Shown: in pieces, positions 17,491 through 26,109 of the stretch
Layout of the letters: every line of letters starts with the position of its first letter
Numbering within the stretch: the first letter of the stretch is position 1
Source: Hyphomicrobium_A sp044507625
GTDB taxonomy: Bacteria > Pseudomonadota > Alphaproteobacteria > Rhizobiales > Hyphomicrobiaceae
DNA length: 64,000 nucleotides
Assembly: GCA_044507625.1 (NCBI GenBank)
Contig: JBIQJE010000009.1
Coordinates: forward strand, 57,613-121,612
Direction of reading: 5' to 3'
Notes under the pieces: model-generated
Told to the model about the DNA's origin: nothing
The model's input: only the letters and a program-made list of their open reading frames with translations
Databases searched by the model: none
Program-made: the position numbers and the translations under genes

Positions 17491-17989
17491 GTGGGGCCGA
17501 TATAGCGCATAGAATGGAATTTGTCGCGGGGGTGACGCCCGGAAAATAGGGCCGAGGCGCGTTCCTATGGCCGCACCTGGAGCAGATTCCGGGGCGAGAA
17601 GGGCCGCGAACGTTATCCCGCGGCGCACACTCGGCGAACGAGGCGATCCCATCGAGGCAATCGCGCCGGCGATCGCCACTGGCACTCTCAGCCTGCCCCT
17701 ACAATTCGGCGCCGCCGCACCGGACACTCTTTGCGCGGGATCTGTTTTCAGAGCGGTCGCCATCGAAACGCACCGCGCGTGTGAAGAGACGCCGACAACG
17801 CGCTGCTTTCAAATTTAGAAATGGCCTCGCCGCGCAAGGCGCGAAAATCCCCGCATTCGTCCTGTTTTGACGCGCTCCTTGTTATGAGCTTAGCCATTTA
17901 GAGCACTGAATTTTAAGCAAAATAGCTTCAATTTATATGGGTCTTTTCAGCGCGCCTTAGCCAGCCCCGTTCAGCCCGAGGACCCCGTC
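17491..17989. other. 499-bp intergenic region between rnd and the OmpA-family gene
   Basis: Divergent promoter region. The last 130 bp before the OmpA-family gene are clearly more AT-rich than the surroundings (17870-17950), with TTGACG at 17867-17872. This is a plausible place for a promoter, but no convincing -10 follows. I see no gene or repeat here. Confidence 0.5.
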
Positions 17990-19816
17990 ATGCGTATGCT
18001 GCGTCCGTTTTTGCCGTTACTCCTGGCGCCCTTAGCCATACCGGCAATGGCGTCCGACATCTCCAACTGCGCCACCGCCGCCGATAGTGTTCGCTGCCTC
18101 ATCGACGAGGCGGAGTTCACGTTGGCGCGCAACGCCGAGATCGACGCTTCGATGGCTCGCGTTGCCGCTCAGCGCGCCAGCGCGCTGGCGCTCAGTGTCA
18201 CCCACTGCAAAGCCGATTTTTCCAGCACGCCTCGCTGCCTCGCCGAGCGCGACAACGTGCTGGCCGCACGTCAGAACGCGCTCGCCGATGCATCGATGGC
18301 CCGCGTGGTGAAGCTCCGCACCGCGGCCGCTGCGGCCCGCAAGGTCGCGCAAGCCACGGAGCGCCGCCAGTTCGAAACGGCGCAAAACAAGTACATCGAC
18401 GCTTCCATGGCCGCCGCCGAAGCTGAGCGTGCGCGCCGCTTCGTGGCCCATCAGAACGCCCTTGCCCGCGCCTCGATGGACCGGGTCGAGGCCGAGCGCC
18501 GGCATCAGATCGCGATCCTCAACGCGCCCTGCGGATTAGATGACACGCGCAGCAAGTGCATCGCCGAGCGTGAGCGTCACGCGGCCACCTATCAGAACCG
18601 GCTTGCAGCCGAATCCATGCAGCGCGTGAAGGCCGAGCGTGAGCGCGCGTTCGCCGCCGCGCGCAACGCCGAGGCCGCCCGCTCCATGGCGCTCGTCGAG
18701 CGCGTCCGTGCCAGCGAGTGGGCCGCGACGACCTCACACTGCGCACGGATTGGCGAGAGCCCCCGCTGCTCGGCAGAGCGCGTCCGCGAGCTTGCCCTCG
18801 CCGTCACGCACTGCAAAACGGGCAACGACACGAGCCCGCGCTGCGTTGCCGAGCGTGAGCGCGCCTTCGCCGCCGAGCGTAACGCCGAGATCGAGCGTTC
18901 GATGGCGGCGGTCGCCCATACCCGTGCCATGCAGTATGCCGCCGCGACGTCCCATTGCGCCAAGAGCGATTCCAATCCCCGCTGCGAAGCCGAGCGCGCC
19001 CGTCAGGTCGCTGCCGTTGTTCACGAGTGCCGCACCGCCGGCTACTCGAGCTCGGGCTGCAACTTCGACAAGCTCGACCGCAGCGAAGTCGCCATCGCGA
19101 CGACCCACTGCAAGGGCACCAGCGTAACCCCGCGCTGTGCCGCAGAGCTCGAGCACGAATTCGCCATGGCGCGCAACGCCGAAGTAACCCGCTCCATGGC
19201 CGCCGTGGCCCGCGAGCGTGCGGCCCAGGCCATCGCCCACGGCGCGTATACGGCTCCGGGCGCCGAGCACAACATGCCGCTCGAGACCGGCGCTATCGCC
19301 ATCCCGGCAATGCCGAAGACGGCCCCGGCGGCGATGGACGGCGGCCTGCGCCGCGACATCTCCACCGAGCCGTGCCGCGTGACGGGCAAGCCGTTTGGCC
19401 CGCTCTACTTCGCCAACAGCGTCGAGGTCGACGCCGAGATGCAGCCCGAGCTGGATCGCCTCTCGATCCTTGCCCAGTCCTGCCCCGGCATGCGCATCGA
19501 GGTGCATGGCTTCTCCGACCGCACCGGCTCGAGCTTCACCAACCGTGCGATGGCCCAGGCGCGCGCCCAGGCGATTGCCGACTACCTCATCGCCACGGGC
19601 CTCGCGCCCAACCGCGTCGCAGCCATCGGACGCGGCTCCGCGGGCGCAGCGCTGCCCTACTCCAAGGGCATCGTTCATGCCGACGATCGCCGCGTCGAGT
19701 TCGTCATCAAGGACCCTGCCATGGACGCCATCGCCCGCCGCGTGATGTGGGAGCTGGCCGACCTCCTGGACCCCACCTACATTCCCTCGGTCGCCGGCCT
19801 GAGCCTCAGCCCCTGA
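17990..19816 (+). CDS. OmpA-family envelope protein with N-terminal Cys-pair / Asn-Ser-Met repeats
   Basis: A 608-residue exported protein. A signal peptide covers residues 1-21 (cleavage after AMA). Residues 22 to about 420 are built from two alternating motifs. One is a CX8-9C pair, usually T-x-HCK...PRCxAER, present eight times (first at Cys27/Cys36 and Cys73/Cys83). The other is an Ala/Arg/Glu-rich helix with N-x6-SM, also present eight times (NAEIDASM, NALADASM, NKYIDASM, NALARASM, NRLAAESM, NAEAARSM, NAEIERSM, NAEVTRSM). The C-terminal 130 residues (LYFANSVEVDAEM, IEVHGFSDRTGS, ADDRRVEFVI) form an OmpA peptidoglycan-binding domain with an extra Cys pair. I infer a disulfide-stapled helical periplasmic rod anchored to peptidoglycan. 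No beta-barrel is visible. I do not recognise the repeat. Confidence 0.88.
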   Translation: MRMLRPFLPLLLAPLAIPAMASDISNCATAADSVRCLIDEAEFTLARNAEIDASMARVAAQRASALALSVTHCKADFSSTPRCLAERDNVLAARQNALADASMARVVKLRTAAAAARKVAQATERRQFETAQNKYIDASMAAAEAERARRFVAHQNALARASMDRVEAERRHQIAILNAPCGLDDTRSKCIAERERHAATYQNRLAAESMQRVKAERERAFAAARNAEAARSMALVERVRASEWAATTSHCARIGESPRCSAERVRELALAVTHCKTGNDTSPRCVAERERAFAAERNAEIERSMAAVAHTRAMQYAAATSHCAKSDSNPRCEAERARQVAAVVHECRTAGYSSSGCNFDKLDRSEVAIATTHCKGTSVTPRCAAELEHEFAMARNAEVTRSMAAVARERAAQAIAHGAYTAPGAEHNMPLETGAIAIPAMPKTAPAAMDGGLRRDISTEPCRVTGKPFGPLYFANSVEVDAEMQPELDRLSILAQSCPGMRIEVHGFSDRTGSSFTNRAMAQARAQAIADYLIATGLAPNRVAAIGRGSAGAALPYSKGIVHADDRRVEFVIKDPAMDAIARRVMWELADLLDPTYIPSVAGLSLSP

Positions 19817-19874
19817 CGGGCTGGAGGGCGCGGCATCCCAGGGTCGCGATCACCGGCCATTTCCCGAGCGCTGC

Positions 19875-19904
19875 AAAGGGCTTCCGTTCCGCGGGAGCCC
19901 TTTT
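19875..19904 (+). terminator. intrinsic terminator after the OmpA-family gene
   Basis: A 12-bp stem with one mismatch (AAAGGGCTTCCG against CGGGAGCCCTTT) and run-out TTTT, 59 bp after the stop codon at 19816. Confidence 0.75.
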
Positions 19905-20066
19905 CGCGTTTCGCAATGCCCGTTTTATGGGCTGCGGCAAAGCGGGCGGGCCCGCAACGGCCCCCACGTTGTTGAAAATGCCTAGATCGCATGGACAACT
20001 ACCTTTTCGGCGGCCACACCATCACCCGTGGCCGGACAGGATGAGCAACTCGGGGCGGGCGGGCGG

Positions 20067-21092
20067 ATGCACGCTGGTGAGATCGTGCTGGAAGCGCACG
20101 GCGTATCGCCGGAGCGCGATCACCAGCCTTGGCTGCAGCCGCAGCGCGACCGCGCCTTCTGGATGGGCCTCGCCGCGGCCTTCCTCGTGCATGTCGCATT
20201 GGTCGTCGGCATCAGTAGCGCCCGCCAGCGCACGGTCGGCGCACCTGACGGCGCGGCCGATGCCATCGCGGTCGAGATCGTCGACGGTGCGACGCTGAAG
20301 GACAGCATGGCGCCGCCGACACCGCCCGCCGCGCCGCCCGGCATAGAGCAGCCGGCGCCGGCACTGCGCGGCACGCAGCCGGATCAGCCTCCCCCGCAGC
20401 CGCAGGCCGACGTCCAGCCTCCGCAGGAGCCACAGGCGGAGCCCGAACCCCCGCCGCCGGAGGTCGCCGAGGCCGCGCCGCCCCCGCCGCCTCAGCCGGA
20501 GCCGCAGGAAACGCCGAAGTCTTCCACCCAGGCGCTGCCCGAGCTTGCCGACGTGGCGAAGGAGGAAGCACCTCAGCCGCCCGAGCCCGCGAAGACCGAG
20601 GAGCCCCCGGCAAAGCCGCCGGAAGCCAAAGAGACCGAGGCCCAGAAAGCCGAGCCGAAGAAGCCCGAGGCGAAGAAAGCGCCGCCCGAGCAAAAGCAGG
20701 CGAAGCAGCCGAAGCGCCACACCCGAACCTCGGCGCTCGATCTCAGCATGCCCTACGACGGCGGATCAAGCGCGTCGAACGCCGGCAGCACGTCCGCCGT
20801 GCAGCGGCCGCCCGGCATTACGAAGTCGGGTGAGAACGATGAGTTCGCGCGCAACGTCATCCGTGCGCTCCAGCGCACGATGCCGGCCGAGCGCGCCATT
20901 GGCCGCGTGACGGTGCGCATCGTGCTGTCGGAGAACGGCGCGCGCGCGGACGTGAAGCTGCTGAAGAGCGGCGGCAACCCCGATCTCGATTTCAACGTCA
21001 TGTTCGCCGCGCGCCAGACCGCCTATCCCTTCCCGCCCAAGAACGCGACGGTGCTCGATCGCACCTTCACGGTGACGTACATCTACCGCTGA
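20067..21092 (+). CDS. TonB-like energy-transducing protein
   Basis: About 341 residues with the TonB layout. There is a short cytoplasmic part, one membrane helix (WMGLAAAFLVHVALVVGI, with the conserved His), a long Pro/Glu/Ala/Lys-rich periplasmic linker (roughly residues 85-225) and a C-terminal TonB-C-like domain (ALQRTMPAERAIGRVTVRIVLSENG ... YPFPP). It would transmit proton-motive force to outer-membrane receptors. ExbB/ExbD genes are not in the window. GTG at 20028 would add 13 residues; ATG at 20067 is preceded by GGCGGGCGG. Both starts remain possible. It may act on envelope integrity rather than a specific receptor. Confidence 0.82.
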   Translation: MHAGEIVLEAHGVSPERDHQPWLQPQRDRAFWMGLAAAFLVHVALVVGISSARQRTVGAPDGAADAIAVEIVDGATLKDSMAPPTPPAAPPGIEQPAPALRGTQPDQPPPQPQADVQPPQEPQAEPEPPPPEVAEAAPPPPPQPEPQETPKSSTQALPELADVAKEEAPQPPEPAKTEEPPAKPPEAKETEAQKAEPKKPEAKKAPPEQKQAKQPKRHTRTSALDLSMPYDGGSSASNAGSTSAVQRPPGITKSGENDEFARNVIRALQRTMPAERAIGRVTVRIVLSENGARADVKLLKSGGNPDLDFNVMFAARQTAYPFPPKNATVLDRTFTVTYIYR

Positions 21093-21229
21093 GCCGACAT
21101 CGCCATCGTCCGCTCTGGATGCTTGCGCGCGGTGAGGCGACTGTCTCGACTTCGCGCGTCCCGTGGTTATGGTCGCGCATCGCGCATCGCGCAACGGAAA
21201 CAATCATCCCAGCGACAGCGGATCATTCC

Positions 21230-21613
21230 ATGGATTTCAGCCTGCCCACTATTCTCATTGCCCTTGGACAACTGCTGATCGGCGGCCTCTATGTCTTTGC
21301 GGGCCTCAGCCACTTCGGACCCGTCTCGGAGAAGATCATTCCGGTGCTCGCAGCACGCGGCATTCCCCAGCCGCGCCTGGCGCTTTACACCGCGAGCGCT
21401 CTCGAAGTTCTGGCTGGCGCCTGTCTCATGATGGGCGTCGCCGTCGTGCCGGCCGCGCTTGGGCTCGCGCTGTTCACCGTGCTCGCCTCCTACGTCATGG
21501 CCAATTTCTGGGACATGCCCGCCGGCGAAACGCGGGAAGCGCTTCACAATGTGTGCATTTCCAATCTCGCGATCGTGGGTGGCCTTTTGCTCGCCGCCGC
21601 ACAAGCACTGTAA
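21230..21613 (+). CDS. DoxX family membrane protein
   Basis: A 127-residue protein with four predicted membrane helices and the DoxX pattern LIGGLYVFAGLSHFGPVSEKIIPVLAARGIPQPRLALYTASALEVLAGACLMMG. Some family members take part in membrane redox stress complexes; the substrate here is unknown. The ATG at 21230 begins just before the first helix. Upstream codons in frame are unlike the family. No strong ribosome site is visible. Confidence 0.82.
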   Translation: MDFSLPTILIALGQLLIGGLYVFAGLSHFGPVSEKIIPVLAARGIPQPRLALYTASALEVLAGACLMMGVAVVPAALGLALFTVLASYVMANFWDMPAGETREALHNVCISNLAIVGGLLLAAAQAL

Positions 21614-21639
21614 CGGCGCGGGAATAGCCCTCGCGCCCG

Positions 21640-21669
21640 TGTGATCTCAGCGCGCTGATGTGATCTCAG
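21640..21669. promoter_or_regulatory. 11-bp direct repeat upstream of a small exported protein gene
   Basis: TGTGATCTCAG occurs at 21640-21650 and 21659-21669, period 19 bp, about 65-90 bp before the ATG at 21732. The spacing (nearly two helical turns) suits a dimeric DNA-binding protein. No regulator is assigned. Confidence 0.35.
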
Positions 21670-21731
21670 TGTACGAACCTTGTCGTTCCCGCCGCGTTTA
21701 GCTGCATGCGAGAGAAACAAGGAGAAAAAGT

Positions 21732-21980
21732 ATGCATAGGATTCTAGCAATCGCTGCAGCCGCCGCGCTTTCGGTGGCGGTGCCATTTGCAATCGCCAAT
21801 GCCGAGGACGCGAAGGGCGGCACGCCGGAGGCCAATGCGCCGGGCGCGGCTTCGAACCAGGAGCCGGGCGCCGCCACTTCGAACCGCACGCCGCAAAAGC
21901 ACACGGCGACGCCTGAGAACCAGGTCGATAGAACCAAAACCGGCAAGACCTCGGATCGCTCGCCCCACAACAAGCACTGA
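21732..21980 (+). CDS. small exported Ala/Thr/Pro-rich protein
   Basis: 82 residues: signal peptide (MHRILAIAAAAALSVAVPFAIANA) then a hydrophilic, probably disordered tail (GGTPEANAPGAAS...TGKTSDRSPHNKH). AAGGAG sits 8 bp upstream of the ATG, which strongly supports translation. No recognised domain. Low-complexity periplasmic peptides of this type occur in the order; the function is unknown. Confidence 0.7.
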   Translation: MHRILAIAAAAALSVAVPFAIANAEDAKGGTPEANAPGAASNQEPGAATSNRTPQKHTATPENQVDRTKTGKTSDRSPHNKH

Positions 21981-22035
21981 CGCTCGGCCGCCCGCGCATT
22001 CGTGTCCGGGCGGCTGGCGGCGACAGACGATGATC

Positions 22036-22059
22036 GCTTCGGACCCGTCGGTCCGAAGC
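22036..22059. terminator. hairpin between convergent genes
   Basis: A perfect 10-bp stem (GCTTCGGACC/GGTCCGAAGC) with a 4-base loop, midway between the small exported protein gene and the convergent membrane-protein gene. There is no T-run, so termination is only plausible. Confidence 0.4.
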
Positions 22060-22136
22060 GTAACGTATCGGTCTGATCGAAAGACGAGCCGCATTGTAGG
22101 ATTGCGACTCGGAGAAAAGCGATCGCCTCGCGTGAG

Positions 22137-22511
22137 CTAAGCCGGCACCGTGACACGATTGAGTTCGTCCGCCCAAAAGAGCAGCCCGAAGTAGACGATC
22201 TGCACGGCAATCCACACGCCCGCCACCCAATAGACGCGCCGCTGCAGTTTCCTCGCGTGCTGGCCATACCGTCCGGCCGAGATGTCGCGCATGATGGGGA
22301 TCGCATCGCCCACGCCGCGGAACGTTCCCGTCAGTGGCTGGCTTTTGGCTTGGCGCTGCATGAGCGCGCGTCCGCCGGGCGAGCTGCCGATCTTGCGGTG
22401 ATACCAGATGCTCAGCCACAGCATCGGCACCACCATGAGCACCATGCCGCCCGTCACATATGCGAGCCGCACGTTGGGATCCCGCAGCTGCTCGGCAAAT
22501 GCGCTTACCAT
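22137..22511 (-). CDS. small two-helix membrane protein of unknown function
   Basis: 124 residues from the ATG at 22511 (AGGGTGG upstream). Membrane helices are at about residues 14-34 (LAYVTGGMVLMVVPMLWLSIWY) and 90-110 (VYWVAGVWIAVQIVYFGLLFW), with a basic cytoplasmic stretch between. No motif recognised. It is divergent from csbD, with a 130-bp shared promoter region. Confidence 0.7.
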   Translation of the reverse strand: MVSAFAEQLRDPNVRLAYVTGGMVLMVVPMLWLSIWYHRKIGSSPGGRALMQRQAKSQPLTGTFRGVGDAIPIMRDISAGRYGQHARKLQRRVYWVAGVWIAVQIVYFGLLFWADELNRVTVPA

Positions 22512-22641
22512 CGATCCACCCTCTTCTATCGGCGTAGACGCGATTATTGCCGGGTTTGCTCCGAACGGCCACGCCGGAAGAGGGAACGCCGAGGCGTCGG
22601 GCGCGTTATTAGCCCGTGTGTAATTACGGAGGACGAAAGCG

Positions 22642-22839
22642 ATGAATTGGGATCGCGTCGAAGGTAACTGGAAGCAGTTTACCGGCAAGGTAAAGGAGCA
22701 GTGGGGCAAACTCACTGACGACGACATCGCCCAGATCAATGGCAACCGTGAGCAGCTCGAGGGCAAGATTCAGGCGCGCTACGGCCATGCCAAGGATCAG
22801 GTGAAGCGGGATGTCGACGATTGGCTAAGCCGCTCCTGA
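22642..22839 (+). CDS. CsbD family stress-response protein
   Basis: 65 residues with the complete CsbD pattern: MNWDRVEGNWKQFTGKVKEQWG, LTDDDIAQINGNREQLEGK and IQARYGHAKDQVKRDVDDW. Members are small, highly charged proteins induced by general stress in several bacteria; the molecular role is unclear. GGAGG lies 8 bp before the ATG. A strong terminator follows, so it is a single-gene unit. Confidence 0.92.
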   Translation: MNWDRVEGNWKQFTGKVKEQWGKLTDDDIAQINGNREQLEGKIQARYGHAKDQVKRDVDDWLSRS

Positions 22840-22860
22840 ACCGGGACAATTTGCCCAAAT

Positions 22861-22891
22861 ATGGCGCGGCTTCGGCCGCGCTATTCTTTTT
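22861..22891 (+). terminator. intrinsic terminator of csbD-family gene
   Basis: The stem ATGGCGCGGC/GCCGCGCTAT with a TTCG tetraloop is followed by TCTTTTT, 21 bp after the CsbD stop codon. Confidence 0.85.
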
Positions 22892-22995
22892 GGGCACAGG
22901 GCCGGCGGATTATCGCCCCCTGGCGGCCAAGCCCCTTGTGAGCGATCTCGACTCGATTCCACAATGGGCGCGGGCGCTTGACTGGGGGGTCAGCG

Positions 22996-23364
22996 ATGAA
23001 AACGTTTCAAGCCACTATGCTCACCGACACGACCGTCTCGCAGGACCGGCGGCGTTTCGAGCTCACCTTCCGCGACGCGGACGGTCAGGAATACGCGATC
23101 AGCATCCCGTCGGCGATCGCCGCGGACCTCGTGCCCGTGCTGGAGACGCTCGCCGCGGCCCAGCCGCGGATGGGGGGTGCGGAGATGACCCGGCTGCCGA
23201 AGACATGCGCGGTGGGCCACGCGACGGGAGAGCGCATGGTGCTGCTGCGCTTTGACGATGAGGCGCCGTATGCGATCGAGCTGGAGGTCGCGCAGGCGAT
23301 TGCCGAGCAGATCCAGGAGCAGAGCTCCGAGCTGACCGAAGCGCGCCGCCCAGCCCTGCATTGA
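22996..23364 (+). CDS. hypothetical protein, 122 residues
   Basis: A soluble acidic protein beginning MKTFQATMLTDTTVSQDRRRFELTFRDADGQEYAISIP. The alternation of hydrophobic and polar residues in the first half suggests a beta-sandwich-like start. The second half contains the helix AIELEVAQAIAEQIQEQ. GGGGG lies 8 bp before the ATG, and codon use is like the neighbours. I do not recognise a family. Confidence 0.65.
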   Translation: MKTFQATMLTDTTVSQDRRRFELTFRDADGQEYAISIPSAIAADLVPVLETLAAAQPRMGGAEMTRLPKTCAVGHATGERMVLLRFDDEAPYAIELEVAQAIAEQIQEQSSELTEARRPALH

Positions 23365-23482
23365 GCGCGCAGCAAGACGCGGCCCGTTGATTGCCTGCGC
23401 GGTTTCCGCGAAGCTACGGCCGGCTTCGGAACCGCGGCGAGCTTCGTCACGTACGCGAATGATCAGGCAGAGATCCGGTTTG

Positions 23483-24202
23483 ATGCGAGCTGTTTCAGCT
23501 CTGAGACTATTCGCCTGGCGTCCACTGGTGGCGTTCGCAGCGCTTTCATCGCTCGCCGTTGCCGAGCCTTTGCCGGCGCCGGTCTGGCGCGATGACTACA
23601 CCACGCGCGTCGAAGCCCTTGCGCTGCTGCAAACCCTCAACGCCGAGCTCTTGAGCAACAATAGCGCGACGTTGACACTCGATCGCTGGTGCGCCGCCCA
23701 CAACCTCGCTTCCCCGGCGCGGATCCTCGCCGAACGCGTCGGCGGCGCCGATGCCGCCGCGACCGACGAGCAGCGCAAGCTCCTCGCCGTCGGTCCCGAC
23801 GAGCCCGTACGCTTCCGCCGCGTGCGCTTGAAGTGCGGAACACACGTGCTCTCCGAAGCGGAGAATTGGTATGTGCCCGCGCGGCTCACGCCCGAAATGA
23901 ACCGGACGCTCGATACCACCGACACGGCATTCGGCCGCGTGGTGAAACCGCTGAATTTCCAGCGGCGGACGCTGTCGGCAAAGCTGCTCTGGTCGCCGCT
24001 GCCCATGGGATGGGAGATGCGCGCGGCGAACGACAACACGCCCCTGCCGGGCAATGGCACGCTGCAAATCCCCCACGAGGTTCTGCAACACCGCGCCGTG
24101 CTGGTGCTGCCCGATGGCACGCCGATCAGCCAGGTGACCGAGACCTACACCGGCAACGTGCTCGCCTTCCCCGATCCGCTGCCGCCGTCGAAGGCGCGCT
24201 GA
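23483..24202 (+). CDS. exported protein, possibly chorismate-lyase/UTRA-like fold
   Basis: About 239 residues. A hydrophobic N-terminus (LRLFAWRPLVAFAALSSLAVA) suggests export. The mature part contains TRVEALALLQTLNAELLSNNSATLTLDRWCAAH, PVRFRRVRLKCGTHVLSEAENWYVPARLTPEM and LNTTD-like LDTTDTAFGRVVKPL. This order (lyase-type beta strands plus a phrase about the leaving helix) recalls the chorismate lyase/UTRA fold, but that is inference. ATG at 23459 is an alternative start. The neighbour on the same strand is a choloylglycine-hydrolase-family enzyme 128 bp on. Confidence 0.6.
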   Translation: MRAVSALRLFAWRPLVAFAALSSLAVAEPLPAPVWRDDYTTRVEALALLQTLNAELLSNNSATLTLDRWCAAHNLASPARILAERVGGADAAATDEQRKLLAVGPDEPVRFRRVRLKCGTHVLSEAENWYVPARLTPEMNRTLDTTDTAFGRVVKPLNFQRRTLSAKLLWSPLPMGWEMRAANDNTPLPGNGTLQIPHEVLQHRAVLVLPDGTPISQVTETYTGNVLAFPDPLPPSKAR

Positions 24203-24330
24203 CGGCCGTATGGCAGCGGTGCCAGTCCGCGCGGATCCGGCCACGATTATTTAACCGGCAGCCGTGTCCCTTAGCAGCTCCACCGGCAGATCGTTCCTGC
24301 CGCGCATCGGCATGGGAGAAACGGGCGAGT

Positions 24331-25443
24331 ATGTGCACATCGTTGAGCTACCGGGATGCCGCGGGCAAGGTCTACTTCGGGCGCACCTTGGAGCTTTCGG
24401 TCGATCTTCCGTACCGGCTCGCCTTTTTTCCCGCAGGCTTCGCCTTCACCTCGCACATTACCGGCTACGCTGCGCTCGAATACGCGGCGAAGAACGCCTT
24501 TTTCGCCGTGACGATGCCGGCGCATGTGCCGAAGCCCGGCGCCGAGCCCGCGCCTTCCGAATTGAAGGTTCTGGAGGGCCTCAACGATAAGGGGCTGACC
24601 TTCAGTCTCCTTTCCTATCCCGCAGCAGGCGGCGATCAGCCACCGGTCGCGCCGGGTCGAAGCGTGCTTTCCGCTTCCGATCTCGGCAGCTGGGCCCTCA
24701 GTCAGTTTTCGACCGTTGCAGAGGTGAAGGCGGCGCTCGCCGATCAGCCGCTGATGCTCGAAGCGCTGCCTATTCTCGGCGGCGCCGTCTCCCCGTTTCA
24801 TTACGTCGTGCACGATGCTTCGGGTTCCTGCCTCGTCGTGGAGTTCCATCGCGGCGTCATGTCGGTCTACGACAATCCCGTCGGCGTGATGACGAACGGT
24901 CCGGAATTCAGCTGGCATCTCACCAACCTCGACAACTACACCTTCCTCAGCAACGTCGATCGTTCGCGCGCAACGTTCGGCGCCTATGAAGCGGTGCAGC
25001 CCGATTCAGGAATTGCGACAGTTGGGCTTCCCGCCTCCAACACCTCGGTGGGACGCTTCGTGCGCGCCGTGTACTACGCCCAGTACGCCGAAAAAGCGCC
25101 GACGCCCGACCGTGCGCTGACGACGCTCGCGCACATCATGAACAACTTCGACCGGCCGCGCGGCATCACCATCGACTATCCCGACGGCGGCGCCGGACAC
25201 CTCGAGGTGCCGGGGCTCAGCACTGGCGGCAGTGAACCCTACGCAACCGAATACTCTTGCTGGACGAGCCTTGCCGATCTCGACCGCCGTCTTCTGCTGG
25301 TGAGAGGCTATGGCAGCCTGAATTTCAGCCGGTTGGATCTGACGGCGTTTGCGGGCGTTGATCAACCGCGGGTGCTGCCGTTCAGCCGGCTTGACGCGGC
25401 GGCGGTCGATACTACCGGTGTGCTGCGCGGCGCCCGCGTTTGA
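24331..25443 (+). CDS. linear amide C-N hydrolase (choloylglycine hydrolase family)
   Basis: A 370-residue Ntn-hydrolase. The start codon is immediately followed by Cys2 (MCTSLSYRD), the catalytic nucleophile exposed by Met removal, which fixes the start at 24331. Further family features are the Arg/Asp region YFGRTLELSVDLPY, NDKGLTF and ASNTSVGRFVRAVYYAQYAEK. Relatives cleave bile-salt amides, penicillin V or N-acyl-homoserine lactones; for an environmental alphaproteobacterium an acyl-amide such as an AHL is a reasonable guess, not shown by the sequence. No signal peptide is visible, so it is probably cytoplasmic. Confidence 0.85.
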   Translation: MCTSLSYRDAAGKVYFGRTLELSVDLPYRLAFFPAGFAFTSHITGYAALEYAAKNAFFAVTMPAHVPKPGAEPAPSELKVLEGLNDKGLTFSLLSYPAAGGDQPPVAPGRSVLSASDLGSWALSQFSTVAEVKAALADQPLMLEALPILGGAVSPFHYVVHDASGSCLVVEFHRGVMSVYDNPVGVMTNGPEFSWHLTNLDNYTFLSNVDRSRATFGAYEAVQPDSGIATVGLPASNTSVGRFVRAVYYAQYAEKAPTPDRALTTLAHIMNNFDRPRGITIDYPDGGAGHLEVPGLSTGGSEPYATEYSCWTSLADLDRRLLLVRGYGSLNFSRLDLTAFAGVDQPRVLPFSRLDAAAVDTTGVLRGARV

Positions 25444-25584
25444 GGCCGGTGCCCTGGCGAAAGTTCAGACGCGCCGCTTTGCTCCAATCGCCCTTAGATT
25501 TGAGCAAGATTGATCGCGCGGACCGCGCGCATACGCCCCGCGGCTCCGCTATGGTCCACTGCCACTGCCGAACGGAGGATCGAA

Positions 25585-26109
25585 ATGGCCCAGACCCGCG
25601 CCACCGAACGCAGCGTGTTGACCCGCGAGCAGCTCGAGCTCGTCGACAAGACGCACCATCCCGCGATCTACGACGCCGATGCGAAGGAGCTGCGAGCGCT
25701 CAAGAAGCAGCTGCGCGAGGAGCGCGGCAAGGTACGAACGCTCGTCCGCCAGCGTCAGCGGGAGGCGAGGGGCAAGGCCGAGCCGCGCGGAAAATCGTTC
25801 CCCGGTGGCACCGAGCAGCCGCTGAAGCGCAAGCAGGCCCTTTCCGGTGCCTTGAAGCGGGTCAACCGGGAGCTCGGCCGCCTGCGTATCCTGGAGGCCC
25901 GCACCGCACACGTCGATGCCGCCCGCCGGGCGCTGGCGCTGCACCGCAGCGCCGGGTTCGAGACCACGAAGCCGCCGAGCCGGACCGCGAACGAAGGCAT
26001 GGAGCCGATTCCCCGCACGCGGCGCCGCAGGATCATTCCCGGCAGCCAGATCGGCAGCGTATCGCAGGCAACGAAAGTGGCGCAGGCGATAAAGGACAAC
26101 CGGACCTGA
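25585..26109 (+). CDS. hypothetical basic coiled-coil protein
   Basis: 174 residues, rich in Arg, Lys and Glu with heptad-like helices (ELRALKKQLREERGKVRTLVRQRQREARGKAE and LKRVNRELGRLRILEARTAHVDAARRALALHRS). GGAGG precedes the ATG by 7 bp. The C-terminal half is low-complexity and basic (RTRRRRIIPGSQ), compatible with nucleic-acid binding. Short hypothetical proteins of this style occur in Hyphomicrobiales; function unknown. Confidence 0.65.
   Translation: MAQTRATERSVLTREQLELVDKTHHPAIYDADAKELRALKKQLREERGKVRTLVRQRQREARGKAEPRGKSFPGGTEQPLKRKQALSGALKRVNRELGRLRILEARTAHVDAARRALALHRSAGFETTKPPSRTANEGMEPIPRTRRRRIIPGSQIGSVSQATKVAQAIKDNRT

Noticed and set aside
16315..17763. The long N-terminal extension of ribonuclease D up to 17763
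   Set aside because: About 90 extra residues are Arg/Ala/Pro-rich and unlike the family; the MRIVTSSQDL start fits the usual length.
20200..20700. Proline-rich region of the TonB-like gene as a frameshifted or non-coding stretch
   Set aside because: The Pro/Glu/Lys linker is normal for TonB; frame is continuous from the membrane helix to the C-terminal domain.
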